Shown: piece after piece, positions 21,155 to 33,119 of the stretch
How the letters are laid out: each line of letters starts with the position of its first letter
Numbering within the stretch: position 1 is the first letter of the stretch
DNA from: Protopterus annectens
Lineage: Eukaryota; Chordata; Ceratodontiformes; Protopteridae
Length of the DNA: 64,000 nt
Reading direction: 5' to 3'
Assembly (NCBI RefSeq): GCF_019279795.1
Contig: NC_056739.1
Coordinates: forward strand, 18,836,910 to 18,900,909
The notes under the pieces: generated by a model
The model's input: only the letters and a program-made list of their open reading frames with translations
Told to the model about the DNA's origin: nothing
The model's database searches: none
Program-made: the position numbers and the translations under genes

Positions 21155-22320
21155 AAACTCTGTGCCATCTTGTCTAAGAAGTGCCCCCCACCCAAAAGTA
21201 GATGCAACCATGGTTACAGATACAACAGTTATGGGTTTGATGAATGGTGATACTATTGATGAATTTTGTGGATCTGACCACCAGATTAAGCTATGTCTGG
21301 CTACTCTTGATAACTTGATTCTGTGATATACTGGTTGACAGGACAAGTCCCACTGTACCCTAAGTGTCTACTGTAAAATTCTCATGTTGAGTCTAGAATG
21401 GAGAACCATTTGTATTGAGGCAGCTATTAGTCTGAGCACCTTGATAACAAGGACTGTTGGTGGCAGATCTTACTCAGGTAGAAGTGAGAACTCAAATTAT
21501 CAATGAAATTATGTCCTGTGGTAGGACTGCCAGCTGAATCCATGTGTCCAATCTGCCAACCTATACATATCAGATTATGTGAAGGTTCCAGCTGGGACTT
21601 GGTCATGTTTACAGTGGTCCAAAAAGAAAAGCAGATTTGGAGCAAGTACTGTCTTGCTAGAACAAGTTTACTCACAGACAGAGCTGCCAGAAACTCATAG
21701 TCTAAGAATGGGAAGATCTGTATTCTTAGAAGTGACACATGAGCCACAACTGGAGCCATACATTTGTTGGATACCTGAATTGCTGTGGTGAGACCAAACG
21801 GTAGGGCTCAAAATTGAAAATGATTGGCTCTGACCTGGAAACAGAAAAATCTTGATGCCTTATCTATCCATGTGTAAGTAACCATTCTGAAGATCTAGAC
21901 AGCACATCTAGTCCCATGCCCAAGGACACAACAGTATGGACTGTACCATAACTATTCTGAAGGACTCTTGTAAAAATGGTTAAGGCAATTTAGATTGATT
22001 ATCAGCCTGAGGTCCATGGTCTTTTTGTGCAGTAAATAAGTATTTGGAGTAGAATCCGTACCCTGTTTGCTTTGGTGGACCTCTTGGATTGCTCTCTTGC
22101 TGAAAAGGTTCTGGACTTCCTATAAACCTGCTTCACCTTCTCTGGGTTGCAGTAAAAGGGGTTAGGAAGTTTGGGTTGGGGTGTTGTAAAAAGGGAATGT
22201 AGTAGCCTCTGGAAAGAATTCCTCTTGCATACAAATCCATCATGATGGCTCTCCATGCTGGAGTGTGAACGGAGAGTCATCCCCTGACTGCCTCCAGAGA
22301 GGCGCAGTCAGGAAAACCTT
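21155..22320 (-). pseudogene. DIRS K reverse transcriptase, right piece
   Basis: Continuation of DIRS K after CR1 copy 1. The complement encodes the first RNase H motif region (FGWGALLRQDGT at 21346-21128), degraded RT (FPFLDYEF near 21690, where other copies have FPYLDDWL) and an N-terminal RT part near 22280-22000 with many stops. The second Asp of the active site is replaced by Tyr. It is the oldest-looking DIRS of the window. Confidence 0.75.
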
Positions 22321-22329
22321 TGGGATTGT

Positions 22330-23541
22330 AGGAACATAATCCATGAAAGGATCTCCATGGTTATTGGGATTACATCTTCCTCTGGGACAGCGTCAAGACT
22401 GAAATTATTCTCTGCTCTGGGAACCTCTGACTAGTTGCTGTCTATGCTGGGGCTGCTGGGATTTATGAAACCACAAATTTGTCATCCTTTTTTTAGTCAT
22501 GTTAAAAATTCCTTTGGGAGCAGTAAACTTAATTCTCACAGCAATAAGCATTTTGCCCTCTTTTGCACAACTGGACAGCCTTTCCTTAACTTGTTGCCCA
22601 AACATTGTATTACCACTGAAGAGGTGTTGATTATGTCGGTCTTGAAATGTTCCAAGAAATCCATAAGCTACATCCAAGGCCTTTCACCTCATGATCAGGC
22701 CTTATCCTGCTGCCTTTGCTGCTCCATCCATTGCATTATGTATAAGATGCATGGTCATAGAAGAAATGGTACTTATCATGACAACCTGGGTCTCCAGTTG
22801 AAAGAGGAATTCCCCAGATGGCACATGTTTTAGATTTTCTGATGCTTTTCGTGCAGTGTGCCTCTTAAACCAAATCATATAGGCCATGTAGTTCCAGCTG
22901 TAACAGAGAATGTACTTGTCACACAGACTCAGTTCTCTATCATCCTGGAATCTTTATTGGAAGGATGGATAGCATAGACTGCACCTTGTATTGGGACGTC
23001 CTTCTTACTGGTCACAGCCACCACTACGGAGTCAACAAGAGGTCCCTTGCTTCAGTATGGCCTGTCTATGGGGATACAAGAGACTATCTGGCTTCCTTGG
23101 AATGGGCTCAAGTACATCTGGTTCCTTACACACTTTACTACAGACCATATCTACTTGTTAGTCTTGGGGAGGTACTACCCACACTGCTGGGAAAGAGGAA
23201 TTATATGCCTTCTGTAAGATTTGCTCCTCAGGGAGGTGGGGTCTACTGGTTATAATCCCCTCTGTCTCATCATCTCCAATATTTTGCTGAAGGTCATGTC
23301 CTCTGTGGTTGATTTCAGGGGAACCTCCCCTTTGTCCAGATCTGTATTTGAAGTGGGAGACTCTGAAGGGGAGTCTAGGTGCTTCCTTTTACACTTTCTC
23401 TTCCTTGAGGGACTGGGCTGGAAGTCTTCATCTGAGCTTCATTGGGATGGTGCCTGAATGATGGTCAACTCAAGGTTCCAACTTGTGTGGTATCTTAGGG
23501 CAGAATCATCACTTTTGGGTAACCCAAAGGCTATAAAGGAA
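22330..23541 (-). pseudogene. DIRS K gag remnant
   Basis: Degraded gag: the complement has MTKKRMTNLWFHKSQ near 22500 (the block just before the RGG tail), SSMTMHLIHNAMDGAAKAAG near 22702-22770 (matching SSMRLISYAADGASRAAG in other copies) and, higher, the basic KRKCKRK-like block near 23390. Frames are broken throughout. At 23541 it stops where the left end of DIRS H begins; the gag N-terminus is not found beyond H. Confidence 0.7.
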
Positions 23542-23727
23542 AAAGAAGTTATGTACTTACCATAATGTTCCATCTGTGTTGTCCATTTTCATTCTTCCTC
23601 AACTGATGGGTTCAGATCCAAATCATCAGATCCAACTCGGCCATTGAAAAGCTTGTGGCAACGTAGAACTCTCCCTTACCCAGAATGAATGCACCAACCC
23701 CAGATACATCAGATCTTGTTTGCTGGC
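23542..23727. repeat. Left terminal repeat of DIRS H
   Basis: AAGTTATG, spacer TACTTAC, CATAATGTT at the edge; inner end CAGATCTTGTTTGC. It matches in inverted orientation 31662-31820. Confidence 0.82.
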
Positions 23728-23886
23728 TATATTGTAAAGAAATAATTCTCATACAAATAGACATAAATGTAAATATAAAAAAAGGCTAGACAAGGCTATA
23801 TCTGCAGCTTTATCTTGCTTGGAATATACAAAAATATTTTATATTCACACACTCTTCCAGAAAACTAAGGGGATGGAAGTTGGAGA

Positions 23887-24000
23887 GTGGGGAGTTGAGG
23901 AAGAATGAAAACGGACAACACAGATGGAACTTTATGGCAAGTTCATAACTTCTTTAGCTGATGTTGTCAATTTTCATTCTGTCCTCATCTGATGGGACAC
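23887..24000. repeat. Internal complementary region of DIRS H
   Basis: GAAGAATGAAAACGGACAAC and AACTTTATGGCAAGTTCATA are the complement of the left edge; GATGTTGTCAATTTTCATTC is the complement of the right edge. Confidence 0.82.
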
Positions 24001-24009
24001 ACTCCCCAG

Positions 24010-25080
24010 CTACCTCAATCCCAGAGTGGACTCAAGGAAGGATATTCCTAAGCACCATTGAGTCAAATGATGCTCTCTTTCTTGATATCCAATCCAATTT
24101 GTAAAGAGTGATAAAGATATGGGGAAAGCCCAAGCTGCTGACTCATATATTACATACATAGAAGCTCTTGAATGAAAAACAGAGGACGTTGCTATGGACC
24201 TGGTTGAATGAGCATGTATCTTCCTTGGTAAAGGGATATCCAATTTGTTGTAAATAAAGGTGATGCAGCCTGTAAGCCATCTGGTTAGGGTTACTTTGGA
24301 CACTGGTTTACCCAGTTTCACATCTGCAAATAAAACAAATAATTGATCCATACATCTGATGTCCTTTGTTCTATGTAAATAGAAGCACAGTTGCCTATGA
24401 ACATCCAATAAATGTAATAAATATTTGCCTTTGTTTGAATAATTTGGAAAGAAAAACGGTAAACTGATGAACTGGTTAATATGGGACGCCAATACTATTT
24501 TGGACAGAAAAGATGCATTAGTTCTTAGTGTAACTATATGAACAATTAGACAATGGTGACTTCACAGACAAGGCCTGAATTTCTGAAACTCATCTGGCAG
24601 GAGTAACGGCCAACAATAATAAAGTTTTCAAAGAAAGAATTTAAGACCACAGTTATGTGCAGATTCAAATGGTGGCTGGATCAAGGCTTGTAGTACCAGA
24701 TTAAGATCCCATGGATGGGTAGAATCTTTAAATGGAGGTTTTAAAAGGAGTGTGCCTCACAAAAAGGTTTTACAAAGTTTCTGAGAGGTGAGGGAGGAAC
24801 CATCAAATCCACTATGGAAATTAGAATTTGCTGCCCACCGAACTTTAACTGTTGAAGCACTGGCTCTAAAAGTAGTGTCACGAAATCAAGAATGCTATGA
24901 ATTGGAGCAGAAAAAGGGCCAATATGATTTTAAACAGCTCAGTGTATGAATCTCTTCCAGTTACTGGCATAAAATTTCCTGATAGATTGTTTCAGGGAAG
25001 ATAAAATGTAGTGCACAGGAGATGAGAGCAAAGGCTGTCTGGCTATTACTGGAAATGGAAAAACCAAGCCATCAGACTGA
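24010..25080 (-). pseudogene. DIRS H tyrosine recombinase
   Basis: The catalytic C-terminal part is open from 24492 to 24010: QFISLPFFFPNYSNKGKYLLHLLDVHRQLCFYLHRTK (conserved DIRS block), HxxR in HAHSTRSIATS, and the end block. The catalytic Tyr is lost: other copies have NHYKLD where this one reads LFTNWIGYQE. The N-terminal half (24500-25080) is recognisable in pieces (NWKRFIH, VKVRWAANSNFHSG) but has frame breaks and stops. Inactive. Confidence 0.82.
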
Positions 25081-25084
25081 GTGC

Positions 25085-27010
25085 AAAGATTAGGATGAAT
25101 CACGCTTGTCAGGTGACAGCAGATCTGGAGCTGGGTTCAAAATCCAGGACTGATGTATTAGATGAGGCCATAGAAAGTGAAACCAAATCTGTTGAGGGCA
25201 ATAGGGTGCAATGAGGATGAATTTGCTATTCAACCTGGCAGCTTTCTGTGCGAAAATTGGAATCAAAGGAGGTGGGGGATAAGCATAAATTCAACCGGGG
25301 GGGCAGTTGTGGAGAAGACCATCCCTCAGTGACTCCCCTTGTGGGGGGATTAGGGCAAAGTAGCTGCTGTATTTCTTGTTCAGCGGAGATGCAAAGAGAT
25401 CACAGCAAGGCTGGCTCCATTGTCGGAAAATCAGTTCTGCTACATTCTTGGTGAGGAACCACTCATGAGGTAGTAGGATATACCTGCTCAGTTTGTCCAC
25501 TAATATTTTGGATTTCCCCAGGATATGCATTGCTGGAAGAAAGTGGTTGGAAGAGATCACCCACTGCCAAACCCTGAGCTCCTCTCAACACGCGGGGTAA
25601 GATCTGGTTCCCCCTTGTTTGTTGATGTACCAAACCACTGACATGTTATCGGTTTGAATCGCAATCATTCCTGAAGGAAGAGCATTCTGAAAGGCCTGCA
25701 ACACTAAAAGCACTGCTCTCAACTCTAGGACACTTGACATGCAAATTGGCCTTTTCAGGGGGGACCACATGCCTTGGATTGTCTCTTCCAGGTAATGCCC
25801 CCCCCCCCATCCCAGCTGGGAAGCATCAGTGGTCATGACGGCCTTGGGCTAAGAAGGAATGAATAACTATCCTTGGAGAACCTCTTCTGACTGAATCCAC
25901 CACAACAGACCCCTTTTGCATATACTGGTGATTTGTATTGGAGCAGATTAAGAAAGATGAAGTATCTGCCATCAGATAAAGAAAGATGAAGTATTTGCCA
26001 TTGTGATGCCAGCATCCACTGAAACATTTGCATGTGATATCTGGCTAAAGGAAGTAAAGTTACTGCTGCCACCACTGACTCCAAAGCCTGAAAGACTAAC
26101 TGGGCTGGTATTCTGGTACTGCAAACTATCATTCTCACTTGCGATCTTATTGCTTGAACTCTGGAGAGGGGAAGTGAGGGTATAGATGACTTTGTATCAA
26201 GCAATACTCCTATGAACTGTAGACTGACTTGGTTCTAGATAAGACTTTTGGTAGTTTATGGTGATGCCTAGTACAGCACATTTCTGGATCACTTTTTGTC
26301 TTGCATGATGAGCTGATGCCTGGTCGCAGTGGAAATGAGCAAGTCGTCTAAGTATGGAAACACTCTGAATCCTTGTAGTCTCAAAGTGAGCTGCTACTAC
26401 TGCCATGCATTTGATAAACACCCTGGGAGTGTGGTGAGACCAAACAGCAGGACCCTGAACTGATGGTGACTGGCACCCAGACATAAGCATAAAAATCTTC
26501 TGGATCGCCTGTTCATTTCTATATGATAGTATGCATCCTGAAGATCTACTGAGCACATCCAACTGTCTTTTTCCAAAAAAGGAAGAATGGAGTGAACTGT
26601 GACCATCTGGAACTTGGTGTTTTGAACATATTTGCTTAAGATGCTGACATCCACAATTCTTCTCCACTCCCCTGTTTTCTTTGGCACTAAAAAGAATCCT
26701 GAGTAAGTTCCAGATTCTATCTGGTCTAGAGAGATTTCTTGGATGACTTTTTCCAGCAGCTTTTGAATTGCTGCTTGTTCCCTCTGACTGTGTGGAACAT
26801 CAGGGAATTTTCGCGAATTGGGAAGATAAAGGGAAAATGGTATTATATAGTCTCTGGAAATAATTCTCTGCACCCAAGTATCTGTTGTTAGTTCTAGTCA
26901 GGCTCCCTGGTACAGAGACAAATGACCCCCAATTGCCTCCAGAGGGGGGCAATTGGGCCTCCTTTCAGAAGCACTGAAAGGTTTTACCAAAGAAAACATT
27001 TCTAGACCTT
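25085..27010 (-). pseudogene. DIRS H reverse transcriptase-RNase H
   Basis: The RT part from 26873 shows QRIISRDYIIPFSLYLPN, SGFFLVPKKTGEWRRIVDVSILSK, WMCSVDLQDAYYHIEMN and LLFGLTTLPG. The active site near 26340-26360 is degraded (RRLAHFH, other copies YLDDWLL). RNase H is open at 25836-25585 (TTDASQLGWGGGHY, LELRAVLLVLQAF, QTDNMSVVWYINKQGG) and 25560-25291 (HILGKSKILVDKLSRYI, then CCDLFASPLNKKYSSYFALIP of the methyltransferase-like tail). Frame changes separate the parts. Confidence 0.86.
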
Positions 27011-27592
27011 TAGTTCTGTCGGCCACCTCTGCCACAAGGGCAGCATCTACCATTTGGTAACCCCACTGCCCCTGGGGGAACTTCCTCCACATGTATCTTG
27101 GAAAGCTCATTGGGATTTTCTAAACATTTTCCCACCTCCTTGATGAGTCCTTCAAAAGGATCTTTGGGGGGTGGAAAATGTATTCTTATGTCAGAAAGGT
27201 CTTTCCATCCTTCTCACACCTGGACAATGTGTTTCTTACCTTGGGGCCAAAAAGAGATGTACCATAAAATCAGATAAGCACATCCAGGTGTGTCTCCTAA
27301 TGGCAAAGCCTAAACCCCCTGACTTTGAAGTTCTTTCTACTACATCAGAAATGAGCCTCATGGAGGAGTTGGATATCAATTGCAGGGTAGCCAACTTAGA
27401 GGTGAAAGCTGCTTTCACCACTTCAGAAATGGATCCTGAGAGGGTGTCTGATAGCTCCTTAATCAGACTCCATTGTAGCCTCGTGAAGTGTGCCAAATAG
27501 TTCAAGGACCTTAAGACGAAGGTCGCTGAAGCATAGGCACGTCTCCCAAATCTGTCCATCACCTAATACTCGTTTGTTGGGGTATGAACAGA
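27011..27592 (-). pseudogene. DIRS H gag, C-terminal part
   Basis: The complement of 27562-27236 encodes MMDRFGRRAYASATFVLRSLNYLAHFTRLQWSLIKELSD in continuous frame and NSSMRLISDVVERTSKSGG, the conserved C-terminal gag block. Homology to other gag genes extends up to about 27592, where the Penelope-like insert starts; it resumes at about 29141. Confidence 0.8.
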
Positions 27593-28757
27593 GGAATTTT
27601 CTTACTTGTGTTTTTCATTCTGTATATTCTCAATATTGGAAATACTATCAACGTTACTTGGATATTTGTATGTTTTGGATTGGACCCGAGGAGAAACTAA
27701 TATAATTTATCGTGTACATCAATAGTACTACTGACTTCCTTAAATTCACCCATAGCTTTTCTAGGGAACACTTACAATATTTTGATGTGATGATTGAAAA
27801 GATACATGAAGTCAGAAAATTTAAGACCAATGTTTACAGAAAAGTGACTTTTTTAAACTCCTACTTGTTTTACATTAGTGCCTACCCTTTCAAACAAAAG
27901 AAAGGAATTTTGAAAGGGTAGTTCATTAGGAGTAGTAGGATGGTGTCCCTTGATATGGACTTTGACTTAGAAAGTAAGAAGCTGAAAGATATGTTTTTGG
28001 AAAGAAATTACCCCCTTGCTTTAATAGAAGAAGTATTGAACGAAGTAAAAAATGGGAGGGGGAAGATTTAGTCCCATCTTAGGGGTATTGGAACACACTG
28101 TAACCAACAAAGAGAATACCCCAACCCCAGACACAAACTGGAGTAGTAATTTCAAATTGAATTTCAGTACTGACACTTATTTGGTTAAAGACATTATTTC
28201 TAGAAATTGGGGGAAGTTTGGGGACTATTCTGACTTGGACTTGTTATTCAAGGACCCCCTGAAATTTACTTATAGGAAGGGGAAAAATATTAAGGAAATG
28301 TTGGAATACAGAAAACCAAAGCAGGGTAGGCAGAAGAAACGCACTTTTAAGTGTGGGGCTTGCTCCCAATGCTCACATGTTATACAGGGGGAGAGTTTGT
28401 ATTTAATGAAGAGGAACACAAAGTTAGAAACCAACACGTTCTCCAACTGTGACACCATGGGGGTCATATATATATTGTCATTTGTAAACCCTGTGGAGCG
28501 TTCTATACAGGGAAGACCACAAGGAAGTTTAAGAGTCGAATATACGAACATCACTATGACATTAGTAAGCAAGACACTAATAATGCACTATTTAGACATA
28601 TCACACTTTGTAAGGATGCAGTTTTTTTTTTTTTTTTTTTTGTCATAGAAAAAATAGAACAAGACCCTCGAGGTGGTCCCTGGGAGACAACGATAGAGTA
28701 CAGGGAATATATTTTGGCAGTTGAGCTTGGAGGCCAACAGCGAACCAGGCTTGAATG
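27593..28757 (+). pseudogene. Penelope-like RT end and GIY-YIG endonuclease
   Basis: Encodes the catalytic end of a Penelope-like RT: YLDICMFWIGPEEKLI (active-site block, usual form YxDDIFxIW, here degraded), FIVYINSTTDFLKFTHSFSRE, YFDVMI and VYRKVTFLNSYL, then LERNYPLALIEEVLNE. After several frame changes follows the linker with the zinc-like motif FKCGACSQCSHV, then the GIY-YIG domain: NCDTMGVIYI in one frame and, one base shifted near 28475, GAFYTGKTTRKFKSRIYEH, which holds the conserved GK, Arg and Glu/His. The end RGGPWETTIEYREYIL and a stop at 28757 match the family C-terminus. A run of 22 T (28621-28642) interrupts the frame. Confidence 0.83.
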
Positions 28758-29140
28758 ACTACATTTCTTTAGCCCCTGTCCTTAAACTTAAGATCTGCTA
28801 AACTATAATGCTTTCATTCAGCATTATTTCTTGACCATTTGGTTTCAACACAATTTAAAACTTTGGTGTAACACATCTTTTTTTACTTATTTCTATTATA
28901 TTAAATTTGATGGCCTGCATTTTATGTATTTACATATTAATCATGTGATTCAATGTTTTTTAAAATCTGCTTTTTAAAAAATATGTTACTGAAACAAGTA
29001 ACTATTTGTTTTAGGAGTTTTTATAGTTGCATTTTACAGTTGCACTTTGAATGCACTACATTCAATTATACTAAATGTTTAATTGGTTAATTGTTTTGTC
29101 AATGGGAAGGGAGGGTTATTTAAAGAGATTACTAGCTTGG
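27593..29140 (+). mobile_element. Penelope-like element, 5'-truncated
   Basis: Plus-strand insert in the gag of DIRS H. It encodes the end of a Penelope-like RT and a GIY-YIG endonuclease, followed by about 380 bp of AT-rich non-coding sequence. Limits are set by where DIRS gag homology stops (27592) and resumes (about 29141); exact ends and a target duplication could not be fixed. Confidence 0.82.
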
Positions 29141-30451
29141 TTAACTATTTATTCGATGCCGCAACCATGGCATCAGCAGACACAATCTTAGTTGGACCAA
29201 AACTGTTTATCCTCTGGAGCTGTCATGAGTTTATCGGGCTTCCTGGGAATTGGCTCAGTGATGTCTGGATCTTTCCATGCCAACCATGAGATCAAGTTAA
29301 TGAGCTCATCAGCGAGCAAGGTCACACAGGAGGTAGATGGGCTGGTACCGAATGCCTCCACGAGCACAGATTCTTCATCGATGTGTTGTTGGACTTCCAG
29401 CCACCTCTCTATTTCAGGATTTCTAGGATCTCTCCGAATGTGACATCACCAGGAGGTGACCAAGAGGACCCTTCATCCTCATCAAAATCTGTATTTTTGA
29501 TGACAGATTCAGGGGAATCTAAATGTTCCCACTTGCATGTTTTCTTTTAAGGGACCTCCTCAGTGGGATACTCTGGGGAGGTGTTGGAAGAAAAGGAGAT
29601 CCCAAGTTGGGAAGTTTGGGGTTTCTGTACCGTTGTGCCTGTGGAGAGGACAGTTGAGACTCTAGACGCAGAGATGGGACAGATGCAGACAAAGGATCCG
29701 AGGGGATAGGCACTGAGTCAAGGGTGCAGACAGGGCTGTCTCCATGGCTGCAAAGGCAGATCACCCCAACGACGGATATTATCCCGGATCTAAAACAGCA
29801 AGTCTCTGATCCATGATCCCACCCTGCCCCAAGGACAGTCCACCAGAGGTTGAAGCTGGAGCCAAACTGACTATTGCCCAGCCTCCGAGGTGTAGAGATG
29901 GCTCAGAAAACCTTGGAGTCGAATGAAGCAACTCAGACCCAACAGGGTAGAAGCAGTTCCAAGAGCTCTCCTGATCTGACTGAATCAAAGAGCTTACAAT
30001 AAGCCTCGGATCCAAGGATAAAGGTATCATTGGATCTGAAGCTGACAGGCCCAGGCAACTCAGATCTAAGGGCTCCCAAACCCTGAAAGGACTCAGAGGA
30101 GGAACTGACAAAGGTGAAATAGTGGATATACTGATCTTGTAACCCAATGGGGTAGGAGCCGAAAGGATAGCTGGCTGACTCTACACAGAGAGGATCTTTC
30201 TCACTAACCTGTCCACATCATCTTCCATAAAGCTTCTGGAAGAGCAAGTGGACATCCCTGAAGGAGGTTTTGGTCTCTCTAAAAAAGGAGATCCTGGATG
30301 GAACTGGATCCAGTCAGGGTGAATATCTAGTTCTGGGCAAAATTGCCACATCTGCAGTTCTTTGTGTAGGATCCGAGGGGTCTGATCCAATAGGTCTTTA
30401 AATTTCGTAGCTTTTGGATCCATAGAGGCAGTCAGATCCAAGGATAGTATC

Positions 30452-30851
<400 letters not shown>

Positions 30852-31661
30852 GGTTTCTTATCCAAAAAAGTAGTCAGATCTGAACATTTTTGTCTTTTCT
30901 TTTTCAGATATGGGGTATCCGAAGGATCCGAAAAAGTATTTTAACAGATTTATCTGAAGTCTTAGATGAGGATGTTGAGGAGCTTGGAGTGGGAGACATT
31001 TTTCTTGACTTCTGAGGAGAAGCACCAAATAGTACCTCGCTAAAAGAGGACGGAAGTAATCCCTTCAAAATAAGTTTATTTTTGCATTCAACCAGGGCCC
31101 TTGGGTTGAACACATGACAAACACAACAGCTTTCTTGGAGGTGAAGGGAGTCCAAGACAGTACACACAGAGAATACGAGTTAGAAAGGGAATTTTCAGAC
31201 CGGAATTACCACATTTGTAAAGCCCAGGCTTTTCTATTTTTTTTTTTTTTTTTTTTTAGGATGTTGGAAAACAAACAGATGTTAGGAACAAACTAACAAT
31301 GATAACAACAGAAACAAGTCCACTGTAAAACTGTAACTATCAGAAGAACTTAGTTAATAGTAAACTATTTAAAAAGACTATAAAGATGTGTTTTTTTTTT
31401 TTTTTAAAGGAAAGATAGGGGAGAAGGGGAAAGAAAAACAACCTACAAAGGTAGCCAAGAGCTAATACAAGTGTAGCAGATAGAAGAAAAAGGATAAAGG
31501 GAGAAAAATTACTAACAATAGTAATGTACAGAGTATACCAGTACAAAACAAAAAAAAGATAATTAGAGAAAAACAACAAGGTAAGATGTTATTAACTAGA
31601 AAAAAAATCACTTATCTACACTTAAAGCTTAAGAGTCTATAACCACATCTTTCACTGTGAG

Positions 31662-31820
31662 GTGGCAAACGAGATCTGGGGTACTTTATGTTGGTGCATT
31701 CTGGATAAGGGAGAAGCTTGAGAGTTCTAAGTTACCACAAGCTTTTTCAATAGCTGAGTCAGATCCGACGGTTCAAATCTGAACCCATTAGCTGAGGACA
31801 GAATGAAAATTGACATCAGA
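31662..31820. repeat. Right terminal repeat of DIRS H
   Basis: Starts GGTGGCAAACGAGATCTGGG and ends GAATGAAAATTGACATCAG. The dyad has the form AGATCCGA...TCAAATCTGA. About 40 bp of unassigned sequence separates it from DIRS E. Confidence 0.8.
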
Positions 31821-31861
31821 TAGGTTATATGATATATAAAGCAATATATGTGAAGTATAAG

Positions 31862-32050
31862 AAAAAGTTATGTACTCACCATAACGTTCCATGTTTGTTG
31901 TTCATCTCACCTATATTCTTGCTGGTTGAGTTCGGAAGTGAGCATCAGTTCTGACTCAGAATAATACAAAAACTCGAGAGTTTCCACTGGCTCAAGGCTA
32001 ACCCCTATACCATGATGCTTAGGGCATAATACCCATATCTTGTTTGTAAG
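31862..32050. repeat. Left terminal repeat of DIRS E
   Basis: Edge AAGTTATG, TACTCAC, CATAACGTT; inner end CATATCTTGTTTGTAAGC. Confidence 0.85.
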
Positions 32051-32227
32051 CGAAAGCAGTACTATTGTCTATGTACAATTATAACCCCAGACTGTCTAGC
32101 TGAATAAAAAGGACATCAGACCCCAAAAACAAAAAATCAAATGTATTTATATCTATATATACATACATATATTTATATCATATTATCCACCCGATCCTCC
32201 AGGTGCGAAGGAGGGGGAAGGAGGGTG

Positions 32228-32335
32228 GGATGCAAGAATATAGGCGAGATGGACAACAAACATGGAACATCATGGAGATTACATAACTTCTTAATGTTAC
32301 GTTGTGTTATCTCGCCATAATTCTTGCTGGTTGGG
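32228..32335. repeat. Internal complementary region of DIRS E
   Basis: GACAACAAACATGGAACATC is the complement of the left edge; AATGTTACGTTGTGTTATCTC matches the expected complement of the right edge, which has itself decayed at 38000-38025. Confidence 0.8.
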
Positions 32336-32339
32336 ATAG

Positions 32340-33110
32340 CGTCTCTAGCACCTTCATCCCTGGGTGGCTCAGGAAAAAAGACTCTTCAGTACAGTGGATC
32401 CAAAGGAAGACTTGTTCCAGGAGGCCACATCTACTTTGTAATGAGTAATAAAGGTATGAGTTCTCGCCCAAGTGGCAGCTGCACAAATAGAGTCCATCGG
32501 AAGTTTAGCTTGAAAGGCCGATGAAGTTGCAACTGCCCTTGTGGAATGGCCTCTCACTTTGCCTGGTAACTTTCTGTTATTATTGTTGTAAGAAAAGGAA
32601 ATCTAATCTAAGGCATTTCAACAGAGTTACCTTAGAAACCAGTAATCCTTTCCTTTTATCTAAAAAGGAAACAAAATTCTGATCTGACTTTCTGAAATCT
32701 TTGGTCCTATGCAAGTAGAAGCGTAGCTGTGTACATCTAGTGGATGGCTCAAAGGGTGGCGAAACTAAGGCAGATAGAACAAAATGTAGGTCCCAAGCAG
32801 GTGGAGGTTCTCTGACTGGGGGTCTCTGTAGGAAGGTACCTTTCAAAAAGGCTTTGCGCATAGCTTGTGGGACATGACAGACATTCCCATTTCCCCAATA
32901 TGGAAATTAGATATGGCTGCTAGTTGTACCCTAATGGTAGCGGCTGCACCCTCGTCAAAAAGTTTGGAGAGAACCTCTAGAACTTCTGTGATAGGAACTG
33001 TAAAAGGATCTAAATTGTGCTTAACGGCCCAGTATGAAAATCTCTTCCATTTACTGGAAACAGATTTCTGGTAGAAGGTTTGTGGGAAGAGATCAAGATA
33101 TGTTTAACTG
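32340..33110 (-). pseudogene. DIRS E tyrosine recombinase, internally deleted
   Basis: The end is open at 32557-32369: MRGHSTRAVATSSAF (HxxR) and THYKVDVASW (catalytic Tyr). The N-terminal half is at 33100-32750 (NLFPVNGRDF, VQLAAISNFHIG-like, MRKAFLKGTFLQRPPV). Between them, 32861-32580 passes straight from LVSPPFEPS to RCTQLRFYLHRTKDFRKSDQNFVSF: the segment with the first catalytic Arg (TSARRVSEL) and the PVFFPxYSN block is missing, a deletion of roughly 250 bp. The recombinase is therefore inactive even apart from frameshifts. Confidence 0.8.
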
Positions 33111-33119
33111 CAGCGGAAA

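Noticed and set aside
28621-28642. T-run as a polyadenylation tail of a minus-strand retrocopy
   Set aside because: The Penelope-like coding frame continues on both sides, so it is an internal homopolymer rather than an insertion end.
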